From NCBI RefSeq assembly GCF_000250655.1, contig NC_016935.1:505501-569500 (forward strand): a DNA stretch of 64,000 bases, given 5' to 3'. Below the pieces are notes generated by a model. It was given only the letters and a program-made list of their open reading frames with translations. It was not told where the DNA came from and did not search any database. Position 1 is the stretch's first letter; each line of letters begins with the position of its first letter. Made by a program: the position numbers and the translations under genes. Of the stretch, positions 49,938-58,443 are shown piece after piece. This DNA is from Paenibacillus mucilaginosus 3016 (GTDB lineage Bacteria > Bacillota > Bacilli > Paenibacillales > NBRC-103111).

Positions 49938-52900
49938 ATGGATTGGCCCAAACAAAGGCTGGCCTGCGCCGGACTGGCGGCAGCTCTCGTGTTGTCGCCC
50001 TTTTTGTCGTGCGCAGCCGACGCAGCGGCAGAGATGGGGACGGCGGAACCGGAGCCGGTACAGGAGAGCGAGCCGATCCCGGCAGCATCAGCCCCGGAGG
50101 TCGTGCCGGGCAAGGTGCTTGTCAAGTACAAGAAGACGGCTGAGGCTCCATCGGGCGCACGGATGCTGAAGGCGTCCGGCAAGGTCAGCACTACGGTGAC
50201 CGTGCAGACGCAGGAGCAGGAGAGTGTGCCTGATGCTGTGAAGCGGCTCATGGAGAATCCGGATGTGGAATATGCCGAGCCGGTATACCGGTTTCATTAC
50301 ACCGATCTGGATTACCGTCCGGCCCTGCCGGTGGAGAAGGGTTCGCTGCTCGGGGCAGGCAAAGGAAGCGGCAAAAGCCTGAAGACTGTGGCTTCGAATG
50401 ACCCCTACCTCGATTACCAATGGGGATTGTCGGTTACCGAATTGACCTACGGCTGGGAGAGGGTGCAGGGGAATACGGACCGCCAGCCGGTCACGATTGC
50501 CGTTATTGATTCGGGGGTGCGGGCGGACCATGAGGACCTCGCCGGCGTCCTGCTGCGGGGCTACGATGTGAAGAACCGGGATTGGAACCCGGAGGATGAG
50601 AACGGCCACGGGACGATGGTAGCGGGGCTTGCCGCCGCCCTGACCGATAATGGTGTAGGTATCGCGGGGGCCGCCGGACCGGGTCCTGTGCGCATACTTC
50701 CCGTCAAAGTGGGCGGCAGCGGACGGACGGATATCGAGAGCTCCGATGTGGCCGAAGGCATCTACTGGGCGGCGGATAACGGGGCGGACGTGATCAACCT
50801 GAGCCTTGGGATGTCCGGTGAGGTACAGGCCGTGAAGGATGCCATCGAGTACGCCTTCAGCAAAAAGATCGTGGTCGTCGCCGCTGCGGGCAACGACAGC
50901 AATCACTGGACCGGAGATGAGGCGGGGAACGTGCTCCGGGAAGAGGAGGAGACGGAGGGTGAAGAACTGCCCCGCCGGGCTTACCGCACGCTGTTTCCGG
51001 CAAGCATGCCGGGGGTGGTGTCGGTAGGCTCCGTCACCCGTGCGGAAGGAGGCGGCCTGACCATCGCCGACTTCTCGAATATCGGCAGGGTAACGGTCGT
51101 TGCTCCCGGCACCTCGATGTACTCGACCCTGCATACCGGGCCGGACGCGGTGGGAATCGGCAACGGGACCTCCTTCTCCGCGCCGCTTGCGGCCGGACTG
51201 GCGGCCCTGCTCAAGATGCAGGACCCCGACCTGACCTCTGCCGATGTGGAGCGGATCCTGTCCCATACGGCCCGCAGGCTTGAGCCGCCGGCAGCCAAGG
51301 GCAGCGGCTCCTACTCCGCTTCGGCTTATTATGGCGGCGGACTGCTGGATGGAACGGCGGCGTTCACCAGACCCCGGCTGAGCTTGACCGCCTTGAGGAC
51401 GACTGCCGGGTCGGCAGGCCAGTCGCTTCTTCAGGCGAAGCTGAGGGCGGAGGACGACACGGGCCGGGAGGCCGGAGCGGAAGTGAGCCCGGGAACCGCG
51501 GTGCGGGTGTCCATTACAAGCCGTACCGGCGAAAGCAAGACGGTTACGCGGGAGGTGTACCTCGGCCGGACGCTTGAAGAGCGGTTGAACGCAGAGGATG
51601 TGTACCACCTTGAGGTGCAGGCGAAGCTTCCGGAGGACCTGGAAGGCAGGTACGTGCCTCCCGGTCCGGTCGTCCTTCTGAAGCGGCCGGGAGCGCCGGA
51701 GACTTCACCCGCTGCGGGAAGCTACACCGGCAAGCAGACGGTGGAGCTGAAGACGGTTACGGCCGGAGCCAAGCTCGTCTACGGATTTGCCGGGAGCACC
51801 ACGGTCTATGACTACACGGGACCGATTACCTTGACGGAGAGCCGCACGCTGGTCGTCTATGCGGTCAAGAACGGCATCGCCAGCGAGCCCCGAAGCTACA
51901 AGTATACGATCGGCGCGGGATCTTCGAACAGCGGCGGCGGTTCGTCTTCGGGCACCGGTGTCAGTCAGCCTGCTGCCGGGGAAGGAGGATCTCCCGGGGC
52001 GGCGCCACCTCCAGTTACGGTAGCCCCTCCCAAGGAGGAGCTGAAGGAGCGCATCACTTCGGCGAAGGGAGCTCCCGTCACGGTGGATGTGCCGGATAAG
52101 GGAGCCGGAGGCTGGGTATTCGAGCTCGCGGGCGAGGTGTGGAACCTGGCCAAGACGACAGGCACGAAGCTCATCATCCAGGGCGACGGGCTGAGCTTCA
52201 CGGTACCGCCGGGCGCCTTCGACGTAGCGGACGACACCGCCGTGAAGCTGAGTGCCCTCTCGGCTGCGGAGGCCCCGGGGAGGCCGGCATATGCCGAGCC
52301 CGCTTCGCCGGTCTATAAGCTGAGGCTGGAGGCCGGGGGGCAGGAGATTACGGCCTTCGAGAAGCCGGTGCTGCTCACCGTCGATTTTGACGGCGGGAAG
52401 ATCACGGACCTGAACCGCTCCGGGGTGTACCGCTATGAGGAGGAAACGGGGAATTGGGCTTATGCCGGCGGAAGCCCGGAACAGAATCAGTACCGGATCG
52501 AGTTGAAGGGCTTCGGCCGGTTCACCGTGATGCAGTGGAACCGTCACTTCGCGGATCTCGAAGGCCATTGGGCCCGGGAGGCCGTCGAGCGGATGGCGTC
52601 CAAGGGAGTGGCCGATGGCATGACGGATACGGAGTTTGCCCCTGACGCCGAGGTGACGCGGGCCCAGTTCACGGCCCTGCTCGCCAGGACGCTGCAGCTG
52701 CCGCAGAGCGCCGGGGAGCTGCCGTTCGGGGATGTGCCGGAGGATGCCTGGTACCGGCAGGCCCTGGTGAATGCCCTCGCGGCCGGGCTGATCAGTGGAG
52801 TGAGCGACACGCAGTTCGCTCCCGATGAGCTGATCACCCGTGAGCAGATGGCGCTCATGCTCGTGAACGCCGGGAACTATGCGGCCGGGCCCGGGAATGG

Positions 52901-53102
52901 GGCCGTTCTGGCCTCGGCTGAGCCGGTGTCCTTCCGCGACGGGGGGCGGATCAGCGCCTGGGCGGCGGAGGCCGTGAAGAAGGCTGCCGGCCTCGGGCTG
53001 CTCAAAGGCATGCCGGACGGTACCTTCGGTCCTGCCAATCCGGCCTCCAGGGGGCAGGCGGTAACCGTGCTGTGCCGTTTGCTGGACCCGGATGCCCCGT
53101 AA
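49938..53102 (+). CDS. SLH-anchored subtilisin-family (S8) serine protease
   Basis: 1054 residues from ATG 49938, 6 nt after AAGGAGGA. A signal peptide (about 1-30), an inhibitor I9-like propeptide (about 57-120, PGKVLVKYKK...NPDVEYAEPVYRF) and the S8 catalytic domain (about 145-480) with Asp in AVIDSGV (about 190), His in NGHGTMVAG (about 222) and Ser in GNGTSFSAPLAAG (about 411). A CHB_HEX/Ig-like module lies near 590-656, a Gly/Ser linker, a beta-rich pre-SLH module (about 712-862) and three SLH domains (about 868-1045). It should be a wall-bound exoprotease. A short acidic insert (REEEETEGEE) interrupts the catalytic domain near 335. Confidence 0.95.
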   Translation: MDWPKQRLACAGLAAALVLSPFLSCAADAAAEMGTAEPEPVQESEPIPAASAPEVVPGKVLVKYKKTAEAPSGARMLKASGKVSTTVTVQTQEQESVPDAVKRLMENPDVEYAEPVYRFHYTDLDYRPALPVEKGSLLGAGKGSGKSLKTVASNDPYLDYQWGLSVTELTYGWERVQGNTDRQPVTIAVIDSGVRADHEDLAGVLLRGYDVKNRDWNPEDENGHGTMVAGLAAALTDNGVGIAGAAGPGPVRILPVKVGGSGRTDIESSDVAEGIYWAADNGADVINLSLGMSGEVQAVKDAIEYAFSKKIVVVAAAGNDSNHWTGDEAGNVLREEEETEGEELPRRAYRTLFPASMPGVVSVGSVTRAEGGGLTIADFSNIGRVTVVAPGTSMYSTLHTGPDAVGIGNGTSFSAPLAAGLAALLKMQDPDLTSADVERILSHTARRLEPPAAKGSGSYSASAYYGGGLLDGTAAFTRPRLSLTALRTTAGSAGQSLLQAKLRAEDDTGREAGAEVSPGTAVRVSITSRTGESKTVTREVYLGRTLEERLNAEDVYHLEVQAKLPEDLEGRYVPPGPVVLLKRPGAPETSPAAGSYTGKQTVELKTVTAGAKLVYGFAGSTTVYDYTGPITLTESRTLVVYAVKNGIASEPRSYKYTIGAGSSNSGGGSSSGTGVSQPAAGEGGSPGAAPPPVTVAPPKEELKERITSAKGAPVTVDVPDKGAGGWVFELAGEVWNLAKTTGTKLIIQGDGLSFTVPPGAFDVADDTAVKLSALSAAEAPGRPAYAEPASPVYKLRLEAGGQEITAFEKPVLLTVDFDGGKITDLNRSGVYRYEEETGNWAYAGGSPEQNQYRIELKGFGRFTVMQWNRHFADLEGHWAREAVERMASKGVADGMTDTEFAPDAEVTRAQFTALLARTLQLPQSAGELPFGDVPEDAWYRQALVNALAAGLISGVSDTQFAPDELITREQMALMLVNAGNYAAGPGNGAVLASAEPVSFRDGGRISAWAAEAVKKAAGLGLLKGMPDGTFGPANPASRGQAVTVLCRLLDPDAP

Positions 53103-53118
53103 GAGGATCAGCGGAGGA

Positions 53119-53161
53119 AAGCCGCTTTTCGGAACGAAAGTCCCGGAGAGCGGCTTTTTCG
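53119..53161 (+). terminator. Intrinsic terminator after the subtilisin gene
   Basis: AAAGCCGCT (53119-53127) pairs with AGCGGCTTT (53150-53158), with further partial pairing inside, followed by TTTTT. Confidence 0.85.
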
Positions 53162-53186
53162 CGCAGTCAAAAACCGGCATCGTTCG

Positions 53187-53215
53187 TGAAAACGCTTCAA
53201 AATAAAGCGTTTTCA
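53187..53215. promoter_or_regulatory. Inverted repeat with cre-like arms
   Basis: TGAAAACGCTT (53187-53197) and its reverse complement AAGCGTTTTCA (53205-53215) flank a 7-nt spacer. Each arm with its neighbours is close to the CcpA cre consensus TGWAANCGNTNWCA. The site lies about 85 bp upstream of the -10 of the acetyltransferase gene. Confidence 0.45.
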
Positions 53216-53297
53216 GAAGAAAATTAAAAAAATGTGAAGATTTTTTGCGATTTCTTAAAGATTAAGCAGGAATTTGGGCCGTTTTGTCGTATTTTAC

Positions 53298-53303
53298 TAT
53301 AAT
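53298..53303 (+). promoter_or_regulatory. -10 element of the acetyltransferase gene
   Basis: Perfect TATAAT 31 nt before ATG 53335; the -35 is weak (TTGGGC, 18-nt spacer). It supports starting translation at 53335 rather than at an upstream codon. Confidence 0.5.
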
Positions 53304-53334
53304 ACCAATCTCAGTGGCGGGGAGAGTTCGACTT

Positions 53335-53772
53335 ATGCTTGTGGGTTCCTATCAGGTTCGCTCGTTTCAATTATCGGATTATGTAGCGGTAACCTGTCTT
53401 CTCGAAAGCGTGCTGACGGAAGATTGCTACGAAGAAACGATGGAAGCATTTGCGAGACAGCTGTCTTGGGACAGTGAATTGGTTTTGGTTGCAGAACAAG
53501 AAGGGGAGATCGTCGGCATCATTGTCGGTACGATCGATAACCACAACGGATACTATTACCGGATTGCCGTGGAAGCCGAGCATCAGCGCAGAGGGATCGG
53601 CCAGTCTCTGATCGAATCGCTTCGCCAGCGCTTTATCGGTCGGAAGGTTCGGCGAATTCTCGTTACGGTGGACGCTCATAACGAAGTGGTGCTGCCTGTG
53701 TACGAGAAGGCGGGCTATCAGGCCGCCGATTTTTCGCGTGCGCCTCATCGTCTCAGTATAGTAAACGGATAG
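53335..53772 (+). CDS. GNAT-family N-acetyltransferase
   Basis: 145 residues from ATG 53335, 8 nt after GGGGAGAG; a 17-residue longer frame would start before the promoter. The acetyl-CoA-binding motif A is RIAVEAEHQRRGIGQSLIESL near 82-102 (R/Q-x-x-G-x-G/A), with motif B DAHNEVVLPVYEKAGYQ near the C-terminus. The substrate is unknown; the compact single-domain form resembles RimI-like or small-molecule acetyltransferases. Confidence 0.92.
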   Translation: MLVGSYQVRSFQLSDYVAVTCLLESVLTEDCYEETMEAFARQLSWDSELVLVAEQEGEIVGIIVGTIDNHNGYYYRIAVEAEHQRRGIGQSLIESLRQRFIGRKVRRILVTVDAHNEVVLPVYEKAGYQAADFSRAPHRLSIVNG

Positions 53773-54094
53773 ACCCCACCTGCGGAACTTCATGAAAGTG
53801 ACGATATAAGCATAACCGGAAGGCTGCGGCTGTTTCGGGGATGCTTTTTTTGTTGTTATGGTATAGAAAAGCGATTTTTGTTATCAGGGTTCGCTCTCTC
53901 TCCCTTGAAAGCCGCACCACATACGTTTATGCTAGTAGCAAGATTCCTGCGTCCGGGACCTTCGCTTACACACCCTGGTTCCATGGACGCATGCAGCAAG
54001 CCAGTGCAAGACAGACGGAACGGCACATTGTATCAGCAAAACGCAGAGCGCCCCGCCACCTGAAGGCGGTCCGATGCAGAAGGGCAGGCACCTT
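53773..54094. other. Intergenic region before the signal peptidase cluster
   Basis: 322 bp. A probable terminator lies at its left end. The remainder should hold the promoter of the downstream cluster, but I could not pick a clear one. Confidence 0.5.
53808..53851 (+). terminator. Probable terminator after the acetyltransferase gene
   Basis: AAGCAT(AA)CCG pairs with CGG(GG)ATGCTT, followed by a run of T. Confidence 0.65.
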
Positions 54095-54646
54095 ATGGGA
54101 GCATTTCATCCATATTTGATCAAGAGCTTCAAGCACGATGGGCACCTGCACCGGATGTGGCTCAAGAACTGGCTCGTTCCGGACGATCTCCTGCACGAAT
54201 CCCATCGGGCCGAATCCATGCTGGTGCTGATTAACAGCCAGACGAAGATCGTGGAGGCCGACGGCAAGGAGTGGGTCAGCCGCATACCGGGCATATCCTT
54301 TTTTATCCCGAAAATGTGGTTCAATGTAGTAGCCCTGATTGAGGAGCACGGAGTCCGGTACTACTGCAATGTCGCTTCGCCTCCCTACGTGAACAACCGC
54401 ATTATTACTTATATTGATTATGATCTGGATGTCATCCGGATGCCGGCAGGCGATATTCACGTGGTCGACCAGGACGAATATGAGCAGCATAAGATCCTGT
54501 ATCATTATTCTTCTATTGTAGACGGGAAGGTGAAGCAGGGGCTGAACGCCCTGCTTGCCAGAGTACGGGCCGGTGGAGCGCCGTTCCAGGACGATCTCGT
54601 AATGTTTTATTATGAACGTTGGAAAGAATATGGGGCGGAGGGGTAG
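54095..54646 (+). CDS. DUF402 protein, NtdP-like nucleoside tri/diphosphate phosphatase
   Basis: 183 residues from ATG 54095 (AAGGGCAGG upstream; ATG 54074 is an alternative). It resembles B. subtilis NtdP (YgaC) across its length: YLIKSFKHDGHLHRMW near the start, VEADGKEWVSRIPGISFFIPKMWFNVVALIEEHGVRYYCNVASP in the middle, and YIDYDLDVIRMP and VVDQDEYEQHK, which contain the acidic metal-binding residues. This family hydrolyses NTPs and NDPs using divalent metal. The lepB start follows its stop by one nucleotide. Confidence 0.88.
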   Translation: MGAFHPYLIKSFKHDGHLHRMWLKNWLVPDDLLHESHRAESMLVLINSQTKIVEADGKEWVSRIPGISFFIPKMWFNVVALIEEHGVRYYCNVASPPYVNNRIITYIDYDLDVIRMPAGDIHVVDQDEYEQHKILYHYSSIVDGKVKQGLNALLARVRAGGAPFQDDLVMFYYERWKEYGAEG

Positions 54647-54647
54647 C

Positions 54648-55238
54648 ATGGGGCTCCTTCCTGCCAAAGGCATGCAAGAGCAGGAGGAGCAGAAGGCTTC
54701 GGCTTCCCCCGAAGGGTCTCTCCGGGAGATCTGGAAGTGGATGAAGCTGACCGCTGCCGGACTCCTGCTCGTTGTCTTCATTCACCAGTATTTTTTTCAT
54801 TTCTCTACGGTAAGGGGCATTTCGATGGAGCCCACCCTCGTAGAGGGAGAGTGGCTCTTCATTAATAAGACGATCCGCCTGGCCGGTATGCCGCAGCGGG
54901 GCGATGTGATCGTCATCAAGCGAAACAGTGAAGAAGAGCGGAAGCCCGTCTTCCTTGTGAAGCGCGTCGTGGCCGTAGGCGGGGATGAGGTGCACATCCG
55001 CCGCGGCAGGCTGTATGTGAACGGCGAGGCGGTATCCGAGCCCTACACGGGCACGCCGATCGAGGACGGCGGATTCGAGCCGTATACCATAGAAGAGGGA
55101 CACCTCTTTGTCATGGGGGATAACCGTCACCGGTATGCGAGCCATGACAGCCGCAGCTTCGGTGCGGTTCCCCTCGAAGAGGTGGTCGGCAGGGCCGAGT
55201 GGATCATCTGGCCGCTGGATAAGTGGCGGCGATTGTAG
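54648..55238 (+). CDS. lepB: Type I signal peptidase
   Basis: 196 residues from ATG 54648, 4 nt after GGAGGGG; an earlier in-frame codon lies inside the upstream gene. One N-terminal membrane helix (about 37-54) with the bulk outside. The catalytic Ser is in GISMEPTLVEGEW (about 63) and the general-base Lys in FLVKRVVAVGGDEV (about 106), with the later GDNRHRYASHDSRSFGAV box. It removes signal peptides from exported proteins, several of which are encoded in this window. Confidence 0.95.
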   Translation: MGLLPAKGMQEQEEQKASASPEGSLREIWKWMKLTAAGLLLVVFIHQYFFHFSTVRGISMEPTLVEGEWLFINKTIRLAGMPQRGDVIVIKRNSEEERKPVFLVKRVVAVGGDEVHIRRGRLYVNGEAVSEPYTGTPIEDGGFEPYTIEEGHLFVMGDNRHRYASHDSRSFGAVPLEEVVGRAEWIIWPLDKWRRL

Positions 55239-55259
55239 AAGGAAGGAGAGGAAGGGCGC

Positions 55260-56516
55260 ATGGAAGACCGGCATCCAGATCACGATACAGAACTCCCTGC
55301 GGGCCTGGCCTCCCTGCCGGACGTCCCCGCCGGAGCGTGGAAGCGGCTCAAGGACAAGCTGCGGAGCGCGGCGCCGGATCTTGGGATCGACAAGATCGGC
55401 TTCGCTTCGGCCGAACCGTTCACGGAGCTGAGGGACATCCTGGAGCGGCACCGGGAGAAGGGCTATGAGTCCGGCTTCGAGGAACGGGACATCGCGAAGC
55501 GGGTGGACCCGGCACTCACGATGGAGCGGCCGCGGTCGATTCTCTCGATTGCGGTAGCCTATCCGTCCAAACTGCCGAATCCGCCGCGCTCCGAGCCGGG
55601 GCGTTACCGCGGAATTCTCTCCCGCTCCGCCTGGGGCACGGATTATCATCATGTGCTGCGGGACCGCCTGCAGAAGCTGGAGAACTGGATTCGCGCCGAA
55701 GTGCCGGGGGCCCGTACCGTATCGATGGTCGATACGGGGGTGCTGGTCGACCGGGCGGTCGCGGAACGGGCCGGCATCGGCTGGATCGGCAAGAACTGCT
55801 CCGTCATTACGCCGGAATGGGGATCGTGGGTGTATCTTGGCGAGATGGTGACGAACGTGCCTTTCCCGCCGGATGTACCGGTGCTCCAGGACTGCGGGGA
55901 CTGTACGCTGTGCATCGACGCCTGTCCGACCGGTGCGCTGGTGGGGCCGGGGCAGCTCAATGCCCAGCGGTGCGTCTCGTATTTGACTCAGACCAAGGGC
56001 ATTATTGAGGATGACGAACTGAAGCGCAAGATCGGCAACCGGCTTTACGGCTGCGATACGTGTCAGATCGTGTGCCCGAAGAATAAAGGCATCCATGCGG
56101 ATCACCATCCCGAGCTGCAGCCGGATCCCGAGCAGGTCAAGCCTCTGCTGGTCCCTTTGCTGCAGATGACCAACCGCGAATTCAAGGAGAAGTTCGGCAC
56201 GAGCTCCGCCTCCTGGCGCGGCCGTAAGCCGATCCAGCGCAATGCGATTCTGGCGCTGGGGAACTTCCGCGACCGGGAGGCCCTGCCGGAGCTGCTCCGT
56301 GTGCTCCGGACCGATGAGCGGCCGGAGATTCGTGCGACGGCGGCTTGGGCGGTGGGACGAATCGGCGGAGCGGCGGCCGAAGCGGCGCTCCGCGAGGCGC
56401 TTGAGCGGGAGACTGACGAAGCGGCGCGGCGGGAGATCGTGAAGGCGCAGGGGCTGGCACAGGAGCAGGAACAGACTGCGGCGCAGGAGCAGCATACAAG
56501 GGAGACGGGCGCATGA
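55260..56516 (+). CDS. queG: Epoxyqueuosine reductase
   Basis: 418 residues. It performs the final step of queuosine synthesis on tRNA, reducing epoxyqueuosine with cobalamin and two 4Fe-4S clusters. The cluster motifs are CGDCTLCIDACPTGAL near 215-230 and YGCDTCQIVCPKNKG near 262-276. The N-terminal part (GIDKIGFASAEPF, SILSIAVAYPSK, WGTDYHHVL, DTGVLVDRAVAERAGIGWIGKN) matches QueG. C-terminal HEAT/PBS-lyase-type repeats (about 310-400) are typical of the long form. It overlaps ogt by 4 nt. Confidence 0.96.
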   Translation: MEDRHPDHDTELPAGLASLPDVPAGAWKRLKDKLRSAAPDLGIDKIGFASAEPFTELRDILERHREKGYESGFEERDIAKRVDPALTMERPRSILSIAVAYPSKLPNPPRSEPGRYRGILSRSAWGTDYHHVLRDRLQKLENWIRAEVPGARTVSMVDTGVLVDRAVAERAGIGWIGKNCSVITPEWGSWVYLGEMVTNVPFPPDVPVLQDCGDCTLCIDACPTGALVGPGQLNAQRCVSYLTQTKGIIEDDELKRKIGNRLYGCDTCQIVCPKNKGIHADHHPELQPDPEQVKPLLVPLLQMTNREFKEKFGTSSASWRGRKPIQRNAILALGNFRDREALPELLRVLRTDERPEIRATAAWAVGRIGGAAAEAALREALERETDEAARREIVKAQGLAQEQEQTAAQEQHTRETGA

Positions 56517-57058
56517 GTACGATCCGGTATCATGAAATGGATTCCCCGATCGGGGTATTGACGCTGGGCATCAGCGATAGAGACGGCCTCTGCCAGATCG
56601 AATTCGGTTCGTTCGAAGAGCATGAAGATCGTCTGCGCAGCTGGTCGGGACGCTTCTTCGGAACAGACATCTGGGGGAGCGATCCGGCAGCGCTGGCGCC
56701 TTTCGAGGACCAGCTCCGGCGCTATTTTGCCGGTGAGCTGCGGGTCTTCACGCTGCCGCTTGATCTGCGCGGAACCCCCTTCCAGGTTGGCGTGTGGCAG
56801 GCTCTGATCGGGATCCCATACGGAGAGGCGCGTTCCTACAAGGATGTGGCCGAGGCGATCGGGTCGCCGAAGGCCGTGCGGGCCGTCGGCGGGGCGAATA
56901 ACCGCAATCCCGTCCCGATCGTAGTGCCGTGCCACCGCGTCATCGGGGCGGCCGGCGCCATGGTCGGCTACGGCGGAGGATTATCGATCAAGACCTTTTT
57001 GCTCGGACTGGAAGGCTATGAAGGAAGGGCATCTGCAGCGGGAGGCGGACGGATATGA
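56513..57058 (+). CDS. ogt: Methylated-DNA-[protein]-cysteine S-methyltransferase
   Basis: 181 residues. It repairs O6-alkylguanine by suicidal transfer to a Cys. The active site is PIVVPCHRVIGAAG near 139-152, with the helix-turn-helix Arg finger in YKDVAEAIGSPKAVRAVGGANNRNP. The N-terminal domain lacks the Ada-type Zn motif, so it is the stand-alone Ogt type. The start and stop both overlap neighbouring genes by 4 nt, so translation is coupled to queG and to the HD-GYP-like gene. Confidence 0.95.
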   Translation: MSTIRYHEMDSPIGVLTLGISDRDGLCQIEFGSFEEHEDRLRSWSGRFFGTDIWGSDPAALAPFEDQLRRYFAGELRVFTLPLDLRGTPFQVGVWQALIGIPYGEARSYKDVAEAIGSPKAVRAVGGANNRNPVPIVVPCHRVIGAAGAMVGYGGGLSIKTFLLGLEGYEGRASAAGGGRI

Positions 57059-58080
57059 GATATGTGCACATCGACAGCGTCGAGTCGGGCCAATACCTGG
57101 GGCGCACGATTTTTACGGCCAACGGGTCCATTCTTCTCTCCGAAGGCGTGCAGCTGACCGTATTCATGATCAATCAGCTCATGCGCATCGGGGTGACCAT
57201 GATCTATATCAAGGACCAGGAGTTCGAGGATCTGGAGATTCCGGAGCTGGTTTCGGAGGAGACGAAGCGGGCGGTCATGAAACGGATGACCGACACCTTC
57301 AACTCCATCCGGTCGGGCAAGGATTTTAATACGAAGAGCCTGAACTTAAGCATCGACTCGCTGCTGGAAGAAGTGATGCAGAACAAAGAAGTGATGGTTC
57401 AGCTGACGGACATCCGGACCGAGGACAATGCGATGTATGTCCATGCGCTGAACGTCTGCATGATGTCGGTGCTGATCGGCATCAATCTGGGCCTGCCGGC
57501 TTCCCAGCTTCGTGAGCTTGCCATAGGGGCGCTGCTCCACGATGTGGGCAAGCTTGAGCTCATCACGGATGACGAGCACAGCGACAAGCGCCGGCACCAT
57601 ACCTGGCGGGGCTTTGAGGTGCTGAAGAACAAGCGGGAGCTCAGCCTGCTGATCGCCCATGTCGCTTTTCAGCATCATGAGACCATGGACGGAGAAGGGC
57701 TGCCGCGCCAGATCCCCGGAGAAGAGATTCATCTCTATGCACGCATCGTGGCCGTCGCCAATACTTACGACAATCTGCTGTTCGAAAAAGAGGGCAAGCG
57801 AATGCTGCCCCATGATGCGTGCGAGCGGATGATGGTGCTGGCGGGATCGAAGCTCGATCGTGACATTGTGATCCAGTTCCTGCGTACGGTCTCTATTTAT
57901 CCGACAGGTGCCTCCGTAAGGCTGACGACGCGCGAGACCGGGGTTGTGGTAGGCCAGCACCGGGGGCTTCCGGGGCGTCCCGTCGTCCGGGTAGTGAAGG
58001 GCAGCGGCGACGATCTGGAGATCAAAGAGGTGGATCTCGCGAAGCATACGACGGTGTTCGTCGAATCCGTGCTGATGTAA
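57055..58080 (+). CDS. HD-GYP-like metal-dependent phosphohydrolase
   Basis: 341 residues. The HD motif LLHDVGKLEL lies near 160-170, a second His cluster RRHHTWRGFEVL near 183-194 and HHETMDGEGLP near 206-216, followed by EIHLYARIVAVANTYDNL. HD-GYP domains usually degrade cyclic di-GMP; here the GYP triplet reads GLP, so activity on c-di-GMP is uncertain. The N-terminal 110 residues lack a receiver domain and resemble the DUF3391-like segment of other HD-GYP proteins. The C-terminal 65 residues form a small beta domain. It overlaps ogt by 4 nt. Confidence 0.88.
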   Translation: MRYVHIDSVESGQYLGRTIFTANGSILLSEGVQLTVFMINQLMRIGVTMIYIKDQEFEDLEIPELVSEETKRAVMKRMTDTFNSIRSGKDFNTKSLNLSIDSLLEEVMQNKEVMVQLTDIRTEDNAMYVHALNVCMMSVLIGINLGLPASQLRELAIGALLHDVGKLELITDDEHSDKRRHHTWRGFEVLKNKRELSLLIAHVAFQHHETMDGEGLPRQIPGEEIHLYARIVAVANTYDNLLFEKEGKRMLPHDACERMMVLAGSKLDRDIVIQFLRTVSIYPTGASVRLTTRETGVVVGQHRGLPGRPVVRVVKGSGDDLEIKEVDLAKHTTVFVESVLM

Positions 58081-58157
58081 GGAGGTATTTGTCACTCCTT
58101 GTCAGGCATGCTATGATAAAGAAATCCAAATTATCGGTAGAGGTGAACGAACCAATC

Positions 58158-58373
58158 ATGTGGGGATATGTCGTAACCGCGGTAGTCGCTCTGCTGGTCG
58201 GAGGTGCGGCCGGATTTTACATCGGCGTGATGTACCTGCGCAGGCAGATGGAGAAAATGCAGAGCAATCCGGAGATGCTCCAGCAGATGGCCAAGCAGAT
58301 GGGGTATAACCTGAACAAGCAGCAGATGGCCAAGATGCAGCAGATGATGAAGAAACAGAAGTTTCGTCCGTAA
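58158..58373 (+). CDS. UPF0154/YneF-like membrane protein
   Basis: 71 residues from ATG 58158. One N-terminal membrane helix (about 2-24, VVTAVVALLVGGAAGFYIGV), then a Met/Gln-rich amphipathic tail (NPEMLQQMAKQMGYNLNKQQMAKMQQMMKK). Size and layout match YneF of B. subtilis, function unknown. A longer in-frame start at 58089 is possible but would add a polar leader before the helix. Confidence 0.85.
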   Translation: MWGYVVTAVVALLVGGAAGFYIGVMYLRRQMEKMQSNPEMLQQMAKQMGYNLNKQQMAKMQQMMKKQKFRP

Positions 58374-58443
58374 CCGGGCCTGAAGGCCGCGGGAGCGGTT
58401 TGGCGGTCCTCCGAACCGGGGGGCGAAAGAGGAGGGAAAGGCC

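Noticed and set aside
54513..56495. 660-codon antisense frame over lepB and queG
   Set aside because: It covers two well-identified genes and has no ribosome site.
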